Made by a program: the position numbers and the translations under genes | The notes under the pieces: generated by a model | What the model saw: only the letters and a program-made list of their open reading frames with translations | Told to the model about the DNA's origin: nothing | Databases searched by the model: none | Shown here: piece by piece, positions 22,225 to 29,587 of the stretch | Layout: each line of letters opens with the position of its first letter | Numbering within the stretch: position 1 is the stretch's first letter | Origin: Oscillospiraceae bacterium CM | GTDB taxonomy: Bacteria; Bacillota; Clostridia; Oscillospirales; Oscillospiraceae | NCBI GenBank assembly: GCA_022870705.1 | Contig: CP072107.1 | Location: 124,001 to 188,000 of the forward strand | Direction: 5' to 3' | DNA: 64,000 bases

Positions 22225-23661
22225 TTAATACGCGACGCCCCAGACGACCATGTGACGGGCCGGTTTGCCGCAGACGGGGCAGGTGTCGCCGAGGTGTTCC
22301 TGCGCGAAGGGGATGCATCTGGAGGAGACACCCGCTTCCTCCTTCATCTGAAGCTCACAGGCGAGGTCGCCGCACCACATGGATTTGATAAAGCCGCCGT
22401 TTTCCGCCATGACGGCTTTGGCTTCACCCACCGTTGTGACGGGGCACGTATTGTCTGTTAAGTTTTTCTTGGCCTTGTTGTAAAGCCCTATCTGAACGTC
22501 GTCCAATAGCGCCGGGATGGCTGTTTCAAGCTCGGAGAGGCATACGGCCGTTTTCTCGCCGTTATCACGCCGGACGGCGAGACATTGGTTATTCTCAATA
22601 TCCTTCGGCCCGATTTCAATCCGAAGGGGGATGCCTTTCATCTCGTGCTCGGCAAATTTCCAGCCCGGGCTCTGATCGGACGTATCGCCTTTAACACGGA
22701 TACCGAAAGACTTGAGGCGACTGACGAGCTCTTGGGCTTTCTCAAGCACACCCGGCTTGTGCATGGCGATTGGTATGACAACGACCTGAACGGGCGCGAT
22801 ACGCGGCGGCAATACGAGGCCGTTGTTATCACCGTGCGTCATAATGAGCCCGCCGATGAGCCGCGTCGTCATACCCCAGGAGGTCTGATGCGGATATTTG
22901 AGCGTATTGTCCTTGTCGGTAAACTGAATATCGAATGCGCGGGCAAACCCGTCCCCAAAATAATGGGAGGTGCCGCTCTGGAGCGCCTTTTTATCGTGCA
23001 TCATGCACTCGATAGAATATGTGGCAACGGCACCCGCAAATTTTTCCTTGTCGGTCTTCCGGCCTTTTATAACAGGCATGGCCAGCGTGTTCTCGCAGAA
23101 ATCGGCGTAAACGCCGAGCATCTGCTGCGTTTCCTGTTCGGCCTCGTCGGCCGTTGCGTGGAGCGTGTGACCCTCCTGCCATAAAAACTCGCGGTGGCGC
23201 AAAAACGGCCGCGTCGTCTTTTCCCAGCGCAAGACGCTGCACCACTGATTGTACAGCATCGGCAAATCGCGCCAAGAGCGCAAAATGTGGCTCCAATGGT
23301 CGCAAAACAGCGTCTCCGACGTCGGGCGGACGCAGAGGCGCTCGGAAAGGGCTTCCGAACCGCCGTGCGTGACCCAGGCCACTTCCGGGGCAAAGCCCTC
23401 AACATGGTCTTTTTCTTTTTGTAAAAGACTTTCGGGGATCAGCATCGGCATGGAGACGTTTTCATGGCCAAGCTCTTTAAAACGCTTGTCAAGGATGGCC
23501 TGGATGTTTTCCCAGATGGCATAGGCATATGGCCTCAAAATAAAAAAGCCCTTAACGCCGGCGTAGTCGATGAGCTCCGCCTTTGTCACAACATCTGTAA
23601 ACCACTGGGCAAAATCAACGTCCATATCCGTGATCTGCTCAACCTTTTTATCCTTTGCCAT
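22225..23661 (-). CDS. proS: Prolyl-tRNA synthetase (archaeal/eukaryotic-type)
   Basis: 478 residues from ATG 23661, with GGAG nine bases upstream and a TTGACA promoter further up that lies inside the longer open frame. Length and motifs ([61 protein letters not shown]) match the class lacking the long editing insertion. The C-terminal extension has a CxxC-containing segment ([16 protein letters not shown]) and ends in VAY, matching the zinc domain and Tyr end of this type. No T-box fits in the 127-base upstream region. Confidence 0.96.
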   Translation of the reverse strand: MAKDKKVEQITDMDVDFAQWFTDVVTKAELIDYAGVKGFFILRPYAYAIWENIQAILDKRFKELGHENVSMPMLIPESLLQKEKDHVEGFAPEVAWVTHGGSEALSERLCVRPTSETLFCDHWSHILRSWRDLPMLYNQWCSVLRWEKTTRPFLRHREFLWQEGHTLHATADEAEQETQQMLGVYADFCENTLAMPVIKGRKTDKEKFAGAVATYSIECMMHDKKALQSGTSHYFGDGFARAFDIQFTDKDNTLKYPHQTSWGMTTRLIGGLIMTHGDNNGLVLPPRIAPVQVVVIPIAMHKPGVLEKAQELVSRLKSFGIRVKGDTSDQSPGWKFAEHEMKGIPLRIEIGPKDIENNQCLAVRRDNGEKTAVCLSELETAIPALLDDVQIGLYNKAKKNLTDNTCPVTTVGEAKAVMAENGGFIKSMWCGDLACELQMKEEAGVSSRCIPFAQEHLGDTCPVCGKPARHMVVWGVAY

Positions 23662-23698
23662 GCTGCTTGCTCCTTCTGACACATTATGTAACTTTATT

Positions 23699-23727
23699 AG
23701 TCTATAGAATTCATCATCGGTTGTCAA
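23699..23727 (-). promoter_or_regulatory. Promoter of proS
   Basis: Minus strand TTGACA (23722-23727), 17-bp spacer, TAGACT (23699-23704). Confidence 0.7.
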
Positions 23728-23788
23728 GCACGGAAAGCCTGCCCCAACGATACAATATGGCAGGAGCGGACACGAAGGAGTTGAAAAC

Positions 23789-24094
23789 ATGAGTTCGGTT
23801 GCAAAGTTTTATTTTAAGCCCGCCGAGGGCGAGCACATCGAAACGACGGTCACACTTGAGCAGGAAAAAGCGGCTGCTATCTGTGGGACGGTGCAGGACA
23901 TTACCGGTGAGGCTGTGGAGGGCGCGCTCGTTTTGTTGTTTCGGCCCGGCGCTAAAAAAGCACTGCTTGACAGGCAGATGACGGATTCGGAGGGCCAGTT
24001 TTCCTTCGGCCCGATTGAAGGAAACGTTTTATACTTAATAAAGGTCTATAAAAACAGCGTTAAAATCCGGGAGCTGGAGATTATTGCCGACTGA
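23789..24094 (+). CDS. Carboxypeptidase-regulatory-like (CnaB-type) domain protein
   Basis: 101 residues, cytoplasmic (no signal peptide). The segment [21 protein letters not shown] followed by [12 protein letters not shown] is the beta-sandwich pattern of carboxypeptidase regulatory-like domains, usually seen in exported proteins. GGAG site before the ATG. Function unknown; it stands alone between proS (divergent) and dus, with a hairpin at its end. Confidence 0.75.
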   Translation: MSSVAKFYFKPAEGEHIETTVTLEQEKAAAICGTVQDITGEAVEGALVLLFRPGAKKALLDRQMTDSEGQFSFGPIEGNVLYLIKVYKNSVKIRELEIIAD

Positions 24095-24110
24095 AGAACC
24101 ACCCAAATCG

Positions 24111-24135
24111 TTGCCGCAGCAGCCCGCTGCGGCAA
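24111..24135 (+). terminator. Hairpin after the CnaB-type gene
   Basis: 10-bp stem TTGCCGCAGC / GCTGCGGCAA, loop AGCCC, with no strong T-tract. It lies upstream of the dus promoter. Confidence 0.5.
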
Positions 24136-24163
24136 TTGACTTTCTGCAGCGTTTTGATACAAT
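24136..24163 (+). promoter_or_regulatory. Promoter of dus
   Basis: TTGACT (24136-24141), 16-bp spacer, TACAAT (24158-24163), 37 bases before the chosen start. Confidence 0.65.
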
Positions 24164-24200
24164 GGATGGCAGCATCATCCGAGCGGGAGGTGGCAACGGC

Positions 24201-25169
24201 GTGCAAATCGGATTGGTCGACATCGATTCTAAACTGGCGCTCGCGCCGATGGCGGGCGTCTGCGATCTGGCGTTCCGAACAGTCTGCCGATCCTTCGGCG
24301 CAGGGCTGACGTATACGGAAATGGTGAGTGCCAAGGCGCTTGTGTATCAGGATAAAAAAACGCGAACGCTGCTGCGCCTAGGAGAGGACGAGCACCCGGC
24401 GGCGGTACAGCTGTTCGGCAGCGATGAAGAGTGCTTGGGCCGTGCCGCCGCGCTCGCGGCGGAAATTTCCGGTGCCGAAATTATTGACATTAATATGGGC
24501 TGTCCCGTCGGTAAGGTCGTCAAATGCGGCGACGGCAGCGCACTGATGCGTGATCCCGAAAAAGCACGGCGTCTCATCAGAAGCGTTAAAAACAGCACGG
24601 ACTGCCCCGTAACGGTAAAAATCCGCAAAGGCTGGGACAAAGGCAATGCCAACGCCGCCGAATTTGCCCGCATGGCCGAAGAGGCCGGGGCGTCGGCCAT
24701 CGCCGTTCACGGGCGGACGCGCGCGCAGATGTATGCCGGTGTCGCCGATTGGGACATCATCCGGGCTGTCAAAAAGAGCGTCTCCATTCCTGTCTTGGCA
24801 AACGGCGATGTTTTTACAGCGGCGGACGCCGTCCGGATTCTGCGCTATACAGGCGCAGACATGGTGATGATCGGCAGAGGCGCTTTCGGAAATCCCTGGA
24901 TTTTCAGCCAGGCCCGGGCGGCGCTCGCGGGGGGGCCTGTCCCGCCGCCGCCGACGTTACAAGAGCGTGTGGAGACGGCCGTCGGTCAGTTTCGTCTGGC
25001 AGAACGGTATAAGGGCGAAAAGATTGCATGCCTTGAGGCACGCAAGCATTATGCGTGGTATTTAAAGGGTGTTCCGCACGCCGGGTATTTCAGGGACAGA
25101 ATATCGAAAATCGAAACGATGGCCGATATTGACGCGGTGAGCGCGCTCATCCTCCGAGATTTGAGGTGA
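24201..25169 (+). CDS. dus: tRNA-dihydrouridine synthase (DusB-like)
   Basis: 322 residues from GTG 24201, with GGGAGG upstream; the longer frame from TTG 24084 would span a hairpin and promoter. FMN TIM-barrel with LAPMAGVCDLAFR, the catalytic cysteine motif INMGCPVGKVVKCGDGSALM, VTVKIRKGW, VHGRTRAQMYAG and the phosphate-binding GRGAFGNPW. It reduces uridine in tRNA D-loops. Followed after four bases by the sigma factor gene, so the three genes to 26539 probably form one transcript. Confidence 0.94.
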   Translation: MQIGLVDIDSKLALAPMAGVCDLAFRTVCRSFGAGLTYTEMVSAKALVYQDKKTRTLLRLGEDEHPAAVQLFGSDEECLGRAAALAAEISGAEIIDINMGCPVGKVVKCGDGSALMRDPEKARRLIRSVKNSTDCPVTVKIRKGWDKGNANAAEFARMAEEAGASAIAVHGRTRAQMYAGVADWDIIRAVKKSVSIPVLANGDVFTAADAVRILRYTGADMVMIGRGAFGNPWIFSQARAALAGGPVPPPPTLQERVETAVGQFRLAERYKGEKIACLEARKHYAWYLKGVPHAGYFRDRISKIETMADIDAVSALILRDLR

Positions 25170-25173
25170 CCGC

Positions 25174-25806
25174 ATGACGCACGCGGAAGAGCAGGCCGTC
25201 ATACATAAGGTTCTTGACGGCGATACGGACGCCTTTGAGGTGCTTGTATTGGAGCACCAGAAGAAGATATTTCACCTCGCGCTAAAAATGACGGTGAATG
25301 AAGACGACGCCCTTGATATTGCACAGGAGGCTTTTGTGAAAGCCTTCACCGGGCTCGCCTCCTTCCGTGGAGACTGCCGGTTTTCCGTTTGGCTTTACAG
25401 GCTGACCTATCACCTATGTATCGACTTTATTCGGAAAAGACAACGGATGCCGGTGCGTTCGCTGACGGTTGTGGACGATATCGGGGAGCTTGCCGACATG
25501 GAGATATCCGACATGCGCTATGAACCGGCCCGCGCAGCGGAAGAGCGCGCTGTACAGCGCGCCGTTGCAGACGGGATGATGAGCCTGCCGGAAAGCCACC
25601 GGGAGATCCTCATGATGCGGGAATTGGCAGGCCTGCGATATGACGAGATTGCACGGGCGCTTGGCATCGGCGAGGGCACCGTCAAATCCCGCCTGTCGCG
25701 CGCACGGCAACGCCTTGCCGCATACCTTGTCAAAAACGGAACCTTTTCAAATGAAGACCGTCATAATACCGAAAAGACAGGAAAGGAGGCGAAAGGACGT
25801 GGCTGA
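25174..25806 (+). CDS. ECF-type RNA polymerase sigma factor
   Basis: 210 residues. Region 2 (about 25-95) contains DDALDIAQEAFVKAFTGLASFRGDCRFSVWLYRL, the -10 recognition segment. Region 4 (about 125-180) contains LPESHREILMMRELAGLRYDEIARALGIGEGTVKSRLSRARQRL, a helix-turn-helix. There is no region 1 or 3. It overlaps the start of a zinc-finger anti-sigma gene by eight bases, the classic pairing. The stimulus and regulon are unknown; no matching target promoter is obvious next to it. Confidence 0.94.
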   Translation: MTHAEEQAVIHKVLDGDTDAFEVLVLEHQKKIFHLALKMTVNEDDALDIAQEAFVKAFTGLASFRGDCRFSVWLYRLTYHLCIDFIRKRQRMPVRSLTVVDDIGELADMEISDMRYEPARAAEERAVQRAVADGMMSLPESHREILMMRELAGLRYDEIARALGIGEGTVKSRLSRARQRLAAYLVKNGTFSNEDRHNTEKTGKEAKGRG

Positions 25807-26539
25807 CTGCAAAAAAATGAGAGACCTTGTGAGCGCCTTTGCCGACAACGCATTGACAGACTTGGAAAAGGAAGAGCTCTGCGCCCATTTGGACGGCTGC
25901 GCGTCCTGCCGCGCCCTTTTGTCAACGGTTCAAAGCATTGCCCGTGCAACCGATGTGCAAACCGATGTGCCGGAAACGCTTGTTTCATCCGTGATGGCGC
26001 GCATTAAAAAGGCGCCTGGCGCTGCTCCGGCATCGACAAGGACGCCGTTAAACCGCCTGAAGCCTGCTTTATTCAGCGCAGCGACGCTGGCGGCCTGCCT
26101 GGCGCTGATGCTATTTGTCTTTCCGAATTTAGACGGCTTATTTGATATGCCTTGGAAAGCGGTGCCAATACTATCATCCGAAAATAGCGGCACTGCAAGC
26201 GAAGGCAACCCGCAAACATCCGAAAACACCGGCGCGTCTGATATGTCCTTGATGATGACACCGGCGTCGGACGCCGCCGCCGAGCCGTTAGACGGGGCGG
26301 CTGAGAAATATACCGCCGCGGCACCGGCGGCAACAGACACGGCGTCCTACTATGCGACGTTTACGATAAAGGGACAGCTGCCGGCTCTATTGGAAAAATA
26401 CACGATGACCGACAATCAAGATGGGACTTACAGCATCGAAATTCCGGCGGCGACGGCCGAGCAGCTTATTAAAAGCGGGTACCCTGCCGAGATGGGTGAT
26501 ACAGCGCTGGCGATGGCGCTCGTCATCTACAAACCGTAA
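25799..26539 (+). CDS. Anti-sigma factor, zinc-finger (ZAS) membrane protein
   Basis: 246 residues from GTG 25799, with GGAGG nine bases upstream. The longer frame reaches back into the sigma gene and is rejected. Residues about 5-40 form the anti-sigma zinc-finger with H-x3-C-x2-C (HLDGCASC). One membrane helix lies near 83-103 (AALFSA-type hydrophobic run, then FVFPNL). The outside part is serine/threonine/alanine-rich followed by a compact 60-residue end (YYATFTIKGQL to IYKP) that I do not recognise. It should hold the sigma factor until a signal at the cell surface releases it. Confidence 0.88.
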   Translation: MADCKKMRDLVSAFADNALTDLEKEELCAHLDGCASCRALLSTVQSIARATDVQTDVPETLVSSVMARIKKAPGAAPASTRTPLNRLKPALFSAATLAACLALMLFVFPNLDGLFDMPWKAVPILSSENSGTASEGNPQTSENTGASDMSLMMTPASDAAAEPLDGAAEKYTAAAPAATDTASYYATFTIKGQLPALLEKYTMTDNQDGTYSIEIPAATAEQLIKSGYPAEMGDTALAMALVIYKP

Positions 26540-26575
26540 TATCGTGCCGAAGTCTTCTTTGAAATATCAAAACGT

Positions 26576-26613
26576 GCTCCTATGGCGCTTGACGCTTTAG
26601 GAGTATGTTTTTG
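26576..26613 (+). terminator. Terminator of the sigma/anti-sigma operon
   Basis: Stem CTCCTA-N2-GCG / CGC-N2-TAGGAG, loop CTTGA, followed by a GTTTTTG run. Confidence 0.7.
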
Positions 26614-26671
26614 TAAAAATCATGGCGTGTTCCGGTGACGGCGTTTGATTCTAACGGATATGGTGTGTTAA

Positions 26672-26755
26672 CAGATCAGGTTTGCAAGGCAAACTCGACC
26701 TTGCGGCGTCACCCTCAAGCCGCTTAGGTGAACATGGCGGCTTGAGGGTGATCTG
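26672..26755 (+). other. Possible structured RNA or terminator complex before degV
   Basis: A perfect 15-bp stem (26709-26723 with 26737-26751, 13-base loop), a 6-bp hairpin GTTTGC-AAG-GCAAAC (26680-26694), and outer CAGATCA / TGATCTG (26672-26678, 26749-26755) could form a three-way junction. It lies just upstream of the degV promoter, so it may instead belong to read-through transcripts. Confidence 0.4.
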
Positions 26756-26768
26756 ATCGAGAAATAAA

Positions 26769-26797
26769 TTGCCTGTCAGCCGTAAATAACGTATAAT
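26769..26797 (+). promoter_or_regulatory. Promoter of degV
   Basis: TTGCCT (26769-26774), 17-bp spacer, TATAAT (26792-26797). Confidence 0.6.
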
Positions 26798-26856
26798 CAT
26801 TCAAATAACGTGTTTTGACACGCCTTGTTCCCTCAAAAATACTGAAGGAGACGAAA

Positions 26857-27693
26857 ATGGTTAGAATTATTACCGACAGCACAAGCGACCTGACGCAGGC
26901 AGACGGCGCGCGGCTGGGTGTGACCATCGTGCCTCTGACTGTGCATTTCGGAGATGAGTCATATATTGACGGCGTCAATCTGTCTAACAGGGCGTTTTTC
27001 GATAAGCTTGCCGTGACCGACACGCTGCCGACGACCTCGCAGGTGCCGCCCGGCGAATTTACGCCGCTGTTTCAGCGGTATATCGACGCGGGAGACGACA
27101 TAGTCGGTATTTTCATCTCGTCGGAGCTATCTGGTACTTGCCAGTCGGCGGCCGTTGCCCGCGAGTTGGTGGCCTGTGAGCGGATTTTTGTTATCGATTC
27201 ACGTATGGCAACGTTCGGGCTCGCGCTTCTCGTTCGTGAGGCCGTGAAATTGCGGGATACGGGGAAAAGCGCTTCGGAAATTGCTGGGCAGATATCGGCA
27301 CTCGTCGGCAAAACACGGCTTTTTGCCGTTGTGGATACGCTCAAATACTTAAGAATGAGCGGGCGCATTTCGAATACGACGGCCTTTGTCGGCGGTCTTT
27401 TGGGGATTAACCCGATTATAACCATATCAAACGGAAAGGTTGAATCGGTCGGGAAAGCCAGGGGCTTGAAGGCTGGGCTGAAGATCATCGCCGATCTGAT
27501 GCAGCAAGACCTGCCCGACCGCCGCCATCTCGTCGCCTTTGGGAATTCGGATGCCCCGGCAGCCCTCAAAGAAACGATTGCCTATCTCAGCCAAAGGTTT
27601 GACATAACAGATTTTGTCGAGTGCGACATCGGCATTACCGTCGGTACGCATGTGGGGCCGGGCGCTGCCGGTATTGCTTACATAGCAAAATAA
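26857..27693 (+). CDS. DegV family fatty acid-binding protein
   Basis: 278 residues from ATG 26857, which has GGAG eight bases upstream; the longer frame starts inside the leader. IITDSTSDLT at the start, PTTSQVPPGEF near 55, and SSELSGTCQSA are family signatures. DegV/FakB proteins bind fatty acids and present them to the FakA kinase for phospholipid synthesis. No fakA is seen here. Single gene. Confidence 0.92.
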   Translation: MVRIITDSTSDLTQADGARLGVTIVPLTVHFGDESYIDGVNLSNRAFFDKLAVTDTLPTTSQVPPGEFTPLFQRYIDAGDDIVGIFISSELSGTCQSAAVARELVACERIFVIDSRMATFGLALLVREAVKLRDTGKSASEIAGQISALVGKTRLFAVVDTLKYLRMSGRISNTTAFVGGLLGINPIITISNGKVESVGKARGLKAGLKIIADLMQQDLPDRRHLVAFGNSDAPAALKETIAYLSQRFDITDFVECDIGITVGTHVGPGAAGIAYIAK

Positions 27694-27738
27694 TGCTTTT
27701 CCCAACGGGAAACGGCAGACATTGAACAGTATGACACG

Positions 27739-27754
27739 GCCGGCGCGCGCCGGC
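27739..27754. repeat. 16-bp GC palindrome in the ychF leader
   Basis: GCCGGCGCGCGCCGGC is fully self-complementary and ends 16 bases before the ychF start codon, so it could hinder ribosome access or end degV transcripts. Confidence 0.5.
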
Positions 27755-27770
27755 GGAATGGGGATAACGA

Positions 27771-28865
27771 ATGAAACTTGGTATCGTGGGGCTGCCGAAC
27801 GTCGGCAAGTCTACGCTATTTAACGCCATCACAAATGCGGGCGCCGAAAGCGCCAATTATCCGTTTTGCACCATAGACCCGAATGTCGGTGTTGTGACGG
27901 TGCCGGATGAACGGCTGCTGTTTCTGCGCGAAATGTACGCACCAAAGAAGTTTACACCGGCCGTTATCGAATTTGTCGACATCGCCGGGCTCGTACGGGG
28001 CGCGTCAAAAGGCGAAGGTCTCGGCAATAAATTTTTAGGGAATATCCGCGCGACCGATGCGATCGTCCACGTTGTGCGCTGCTTTGACGATGCCGATATC
28101 GTCCACGTCGAGGGCGCGGCAGGCCCGCTGCGCGATATTGAAATCGTGAGCTTAGAGCTCATTATTTCAGACATGGAGATGGTGGAGCGGCGCATTGATA
28201 AGGCAAAAAAGGCTGGGAAGGGCGATAAGAAATTTCTTCAGGAGGCTGAATTGTTTGAAAGGCTTCTGCAGCATTTAAATGACGGCAAGCCCGCCCGCAG
28301 CTATGACGCCGACGCGGCGGAAAAGGAGCTGATCGCCACGTCGGAGCTGCTCAGCTTAAAGCCCGTCATCTATGCTGCCAACATGGACGAGAAGAGCTTC
28401 TCAGGCGGCTATGAAAAAAACACATACTACCAAACTGTCAAAGCATATGCTGACGCCGAAGGGGCGCAGGTTCTGCCGATTTGCGCCAAAACAGAGCAGG
28501 AGATCGCCCAGCTCGACGAAGCGGATAAACAGCTTTTTCTCGAAGAGCTTGGCATGAAGGAATCGGGGCTTGACAGGCTTATCCGCTGTTCCTACAGTCT
28601 TTTGGGCCTTATTTCGTTTTTAACGGCTGGGTCTGACGAGGTGCGGGCGTGGACGATTCGCAACGGTACAAAAGCACCGCAGGCGGCCGGAAAAATCCAT
28701 TCTGACTTTGAGCGCGGCTTTATCCGGGCCGAGATCGTCGCCTTCGATGACTTAAAGGCCTCCGTGACGATGGCCGCCGCCCGGGAACGCGGCCTTATCC
28801 GCTCGGAGGGTAAAGAATACGTGATGAAAGACGGCGATATTGTCACGTTCCGGTTTAATGTATGA
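27771..28865 (+). CDS. ychF: Redox-regulated ATPase/GTPase YchF (OLA1 family)
   Basis: 364 residues, the usual length. Obg-like P-loop GLPNVGKST at 6-14, switch DIAGLVRGASKGEGLGN, and the AANMDEKS segment where family members carry NxxE instead of NKxD (ATP preference). A coiled coil lies in the middle (MVERRIDKAKKAGKG) and a TGS domain at the C-terminus. It binds ribosomes and is tied to stress responses. Its stop overlaps the next start by four bases. Confidence 0.96.
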   Translation: MKLGIVGLPNVGKSTLFNAITNAGAESANYPFCTIDPNVGVVTVPDERLLFLREMYAPKKFTPAVIEFVDIAGLVRGASKGEGLGNKFLGNIRATDAIVHVVRCFDDADIVHVEGAAGPLRDIEIVSLELIISDMEMVERRIDKAKKAGKGDKKFLQEAELFERLLQHLNDGKPARSYDADAAEKELIATSELLSLKPVIYAANMDEKSFSGGYEKNTYYQTVKAYADAEGAQVLPICAKTEQEIAQLDEADKQLFLEELGMKESGLDRLIRCSYSLLGLISFLTAGSDEVRAWTIRNGTKAPQAAGKIHSDFERGFIRAEIVAFDDLKASVTMAAARERGLIRSEGKEYVMKDGDIVTFRFNV

Positions 28866-29566
28866 CGACGCAGCGGCGGATTGACCTAATTGACGCGCTG
28901 CGGGGGCTCGCTGTCATTTTAATGGTGATCCATCATCTGCTGTTCGATCTCGTGACGTTTTTAGACGCGCCTGTTTGGCTATTTTCAAACCCTGTTTTCA
29001 ATTTTCTGCATGAAATTTTTGCAGGGGTGTTTATTTTTCTCTCCGGCGTGTCTTCACAATTTTCCAGAAGCAATATAAAACGCGGTGTCAAGGTGTTCGC
29101 GCTGGCGATGGTTCTCACAATCGTCACGTCGCTGCCGTTTGTCAATGAGCCGATCCGTTTTGGCGTTTTGCACCTTTTAGGTTTCTGCATGATTTTCTAT
29201 GGACTGACGCGAAAAGCCTGGGACAGAATCCCAAGGCTTTTGGCACCGTTTTTCTATACGATTATAATTATCGTCAGTGCGCTGGCCGTGCGATTGATAC
29301 CGATCAACGCCCCATATCTGTGGATGTTCGGCTGGTACGGGCCGGATTTTTTCAGCGCCGATTATTTCCCCCTGTTCTCGTGGCTGTTCGTCTTTCTTTT
29401 TGGAACGTGGGCAGGCTTTTACGTTGTGGGGCATCGGCTGCCCGACTGGTTTTATGAAACAAGCGTACCATTCCTACCGGCTGTCGGCAGAAGATCGCTG
29501 CTGATTTATCTGCTGCATCAGCCGATTCTGTACGGAGCGGTTCTGGCGATTCTCGCGCTGCGGTAA
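28862..29566 (+). CDS. DUF1624/heparan-alpha-glucosaminide N-acetyltransferase-like membrane protein
   Basis: 234 residues, about seven membrane helices. It opens with RIDLIDALRGLAVILMVIHHLLFDL, the start pattern of this acyltransferase-related family, including the membrane-embedded histidines. Members are thought to acetylate or acylate surface sugars; the substrate is unknown. Translationally coupled to ychF by the ATGA overlap. Confidence 0.85.
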   Translation: MTTQRRIDLIDALRGLAVILMVIHHLLFDLVTFLDAPVWLFSNPVFNFLHEIFAGVFIFLSGVSSQFSRSNIKRGVKVFALAMVLTIVTSLPFVNEPIRFGVLHLLGFCMIFYGLTRKAWDRIPRLLAPFFYTIIIIVSALAVRLIPINAPYLWMFGWYGPDFFSADYFPLFSWLFVFLFGTWAGFYVVGHRLPDWFYETSVPFLPAVGRRSLLIYLLHQPILYGAVLAILALR

Positions 29567-29587
29567 TGGCAATAAAGGAGCACCCAA

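Larger units (their letters stand above)
26540..26856. other. 317-base intergenic region with structured elements
   Basis: Contains the terminator of the sigma operon (26576-26613), a possible three-helix element (26672-26755) with a 15-bp stem, and the degV promoter (26769-26797). No gene is seen. Confidence 0.65.

Noticed and set aside
23662-23788. Possible T-box leader for proS
   Set aside because: Only about 40 bases lie between the -10 region and the start codon, too short for a T-box; no T-box consensus sequence seen.
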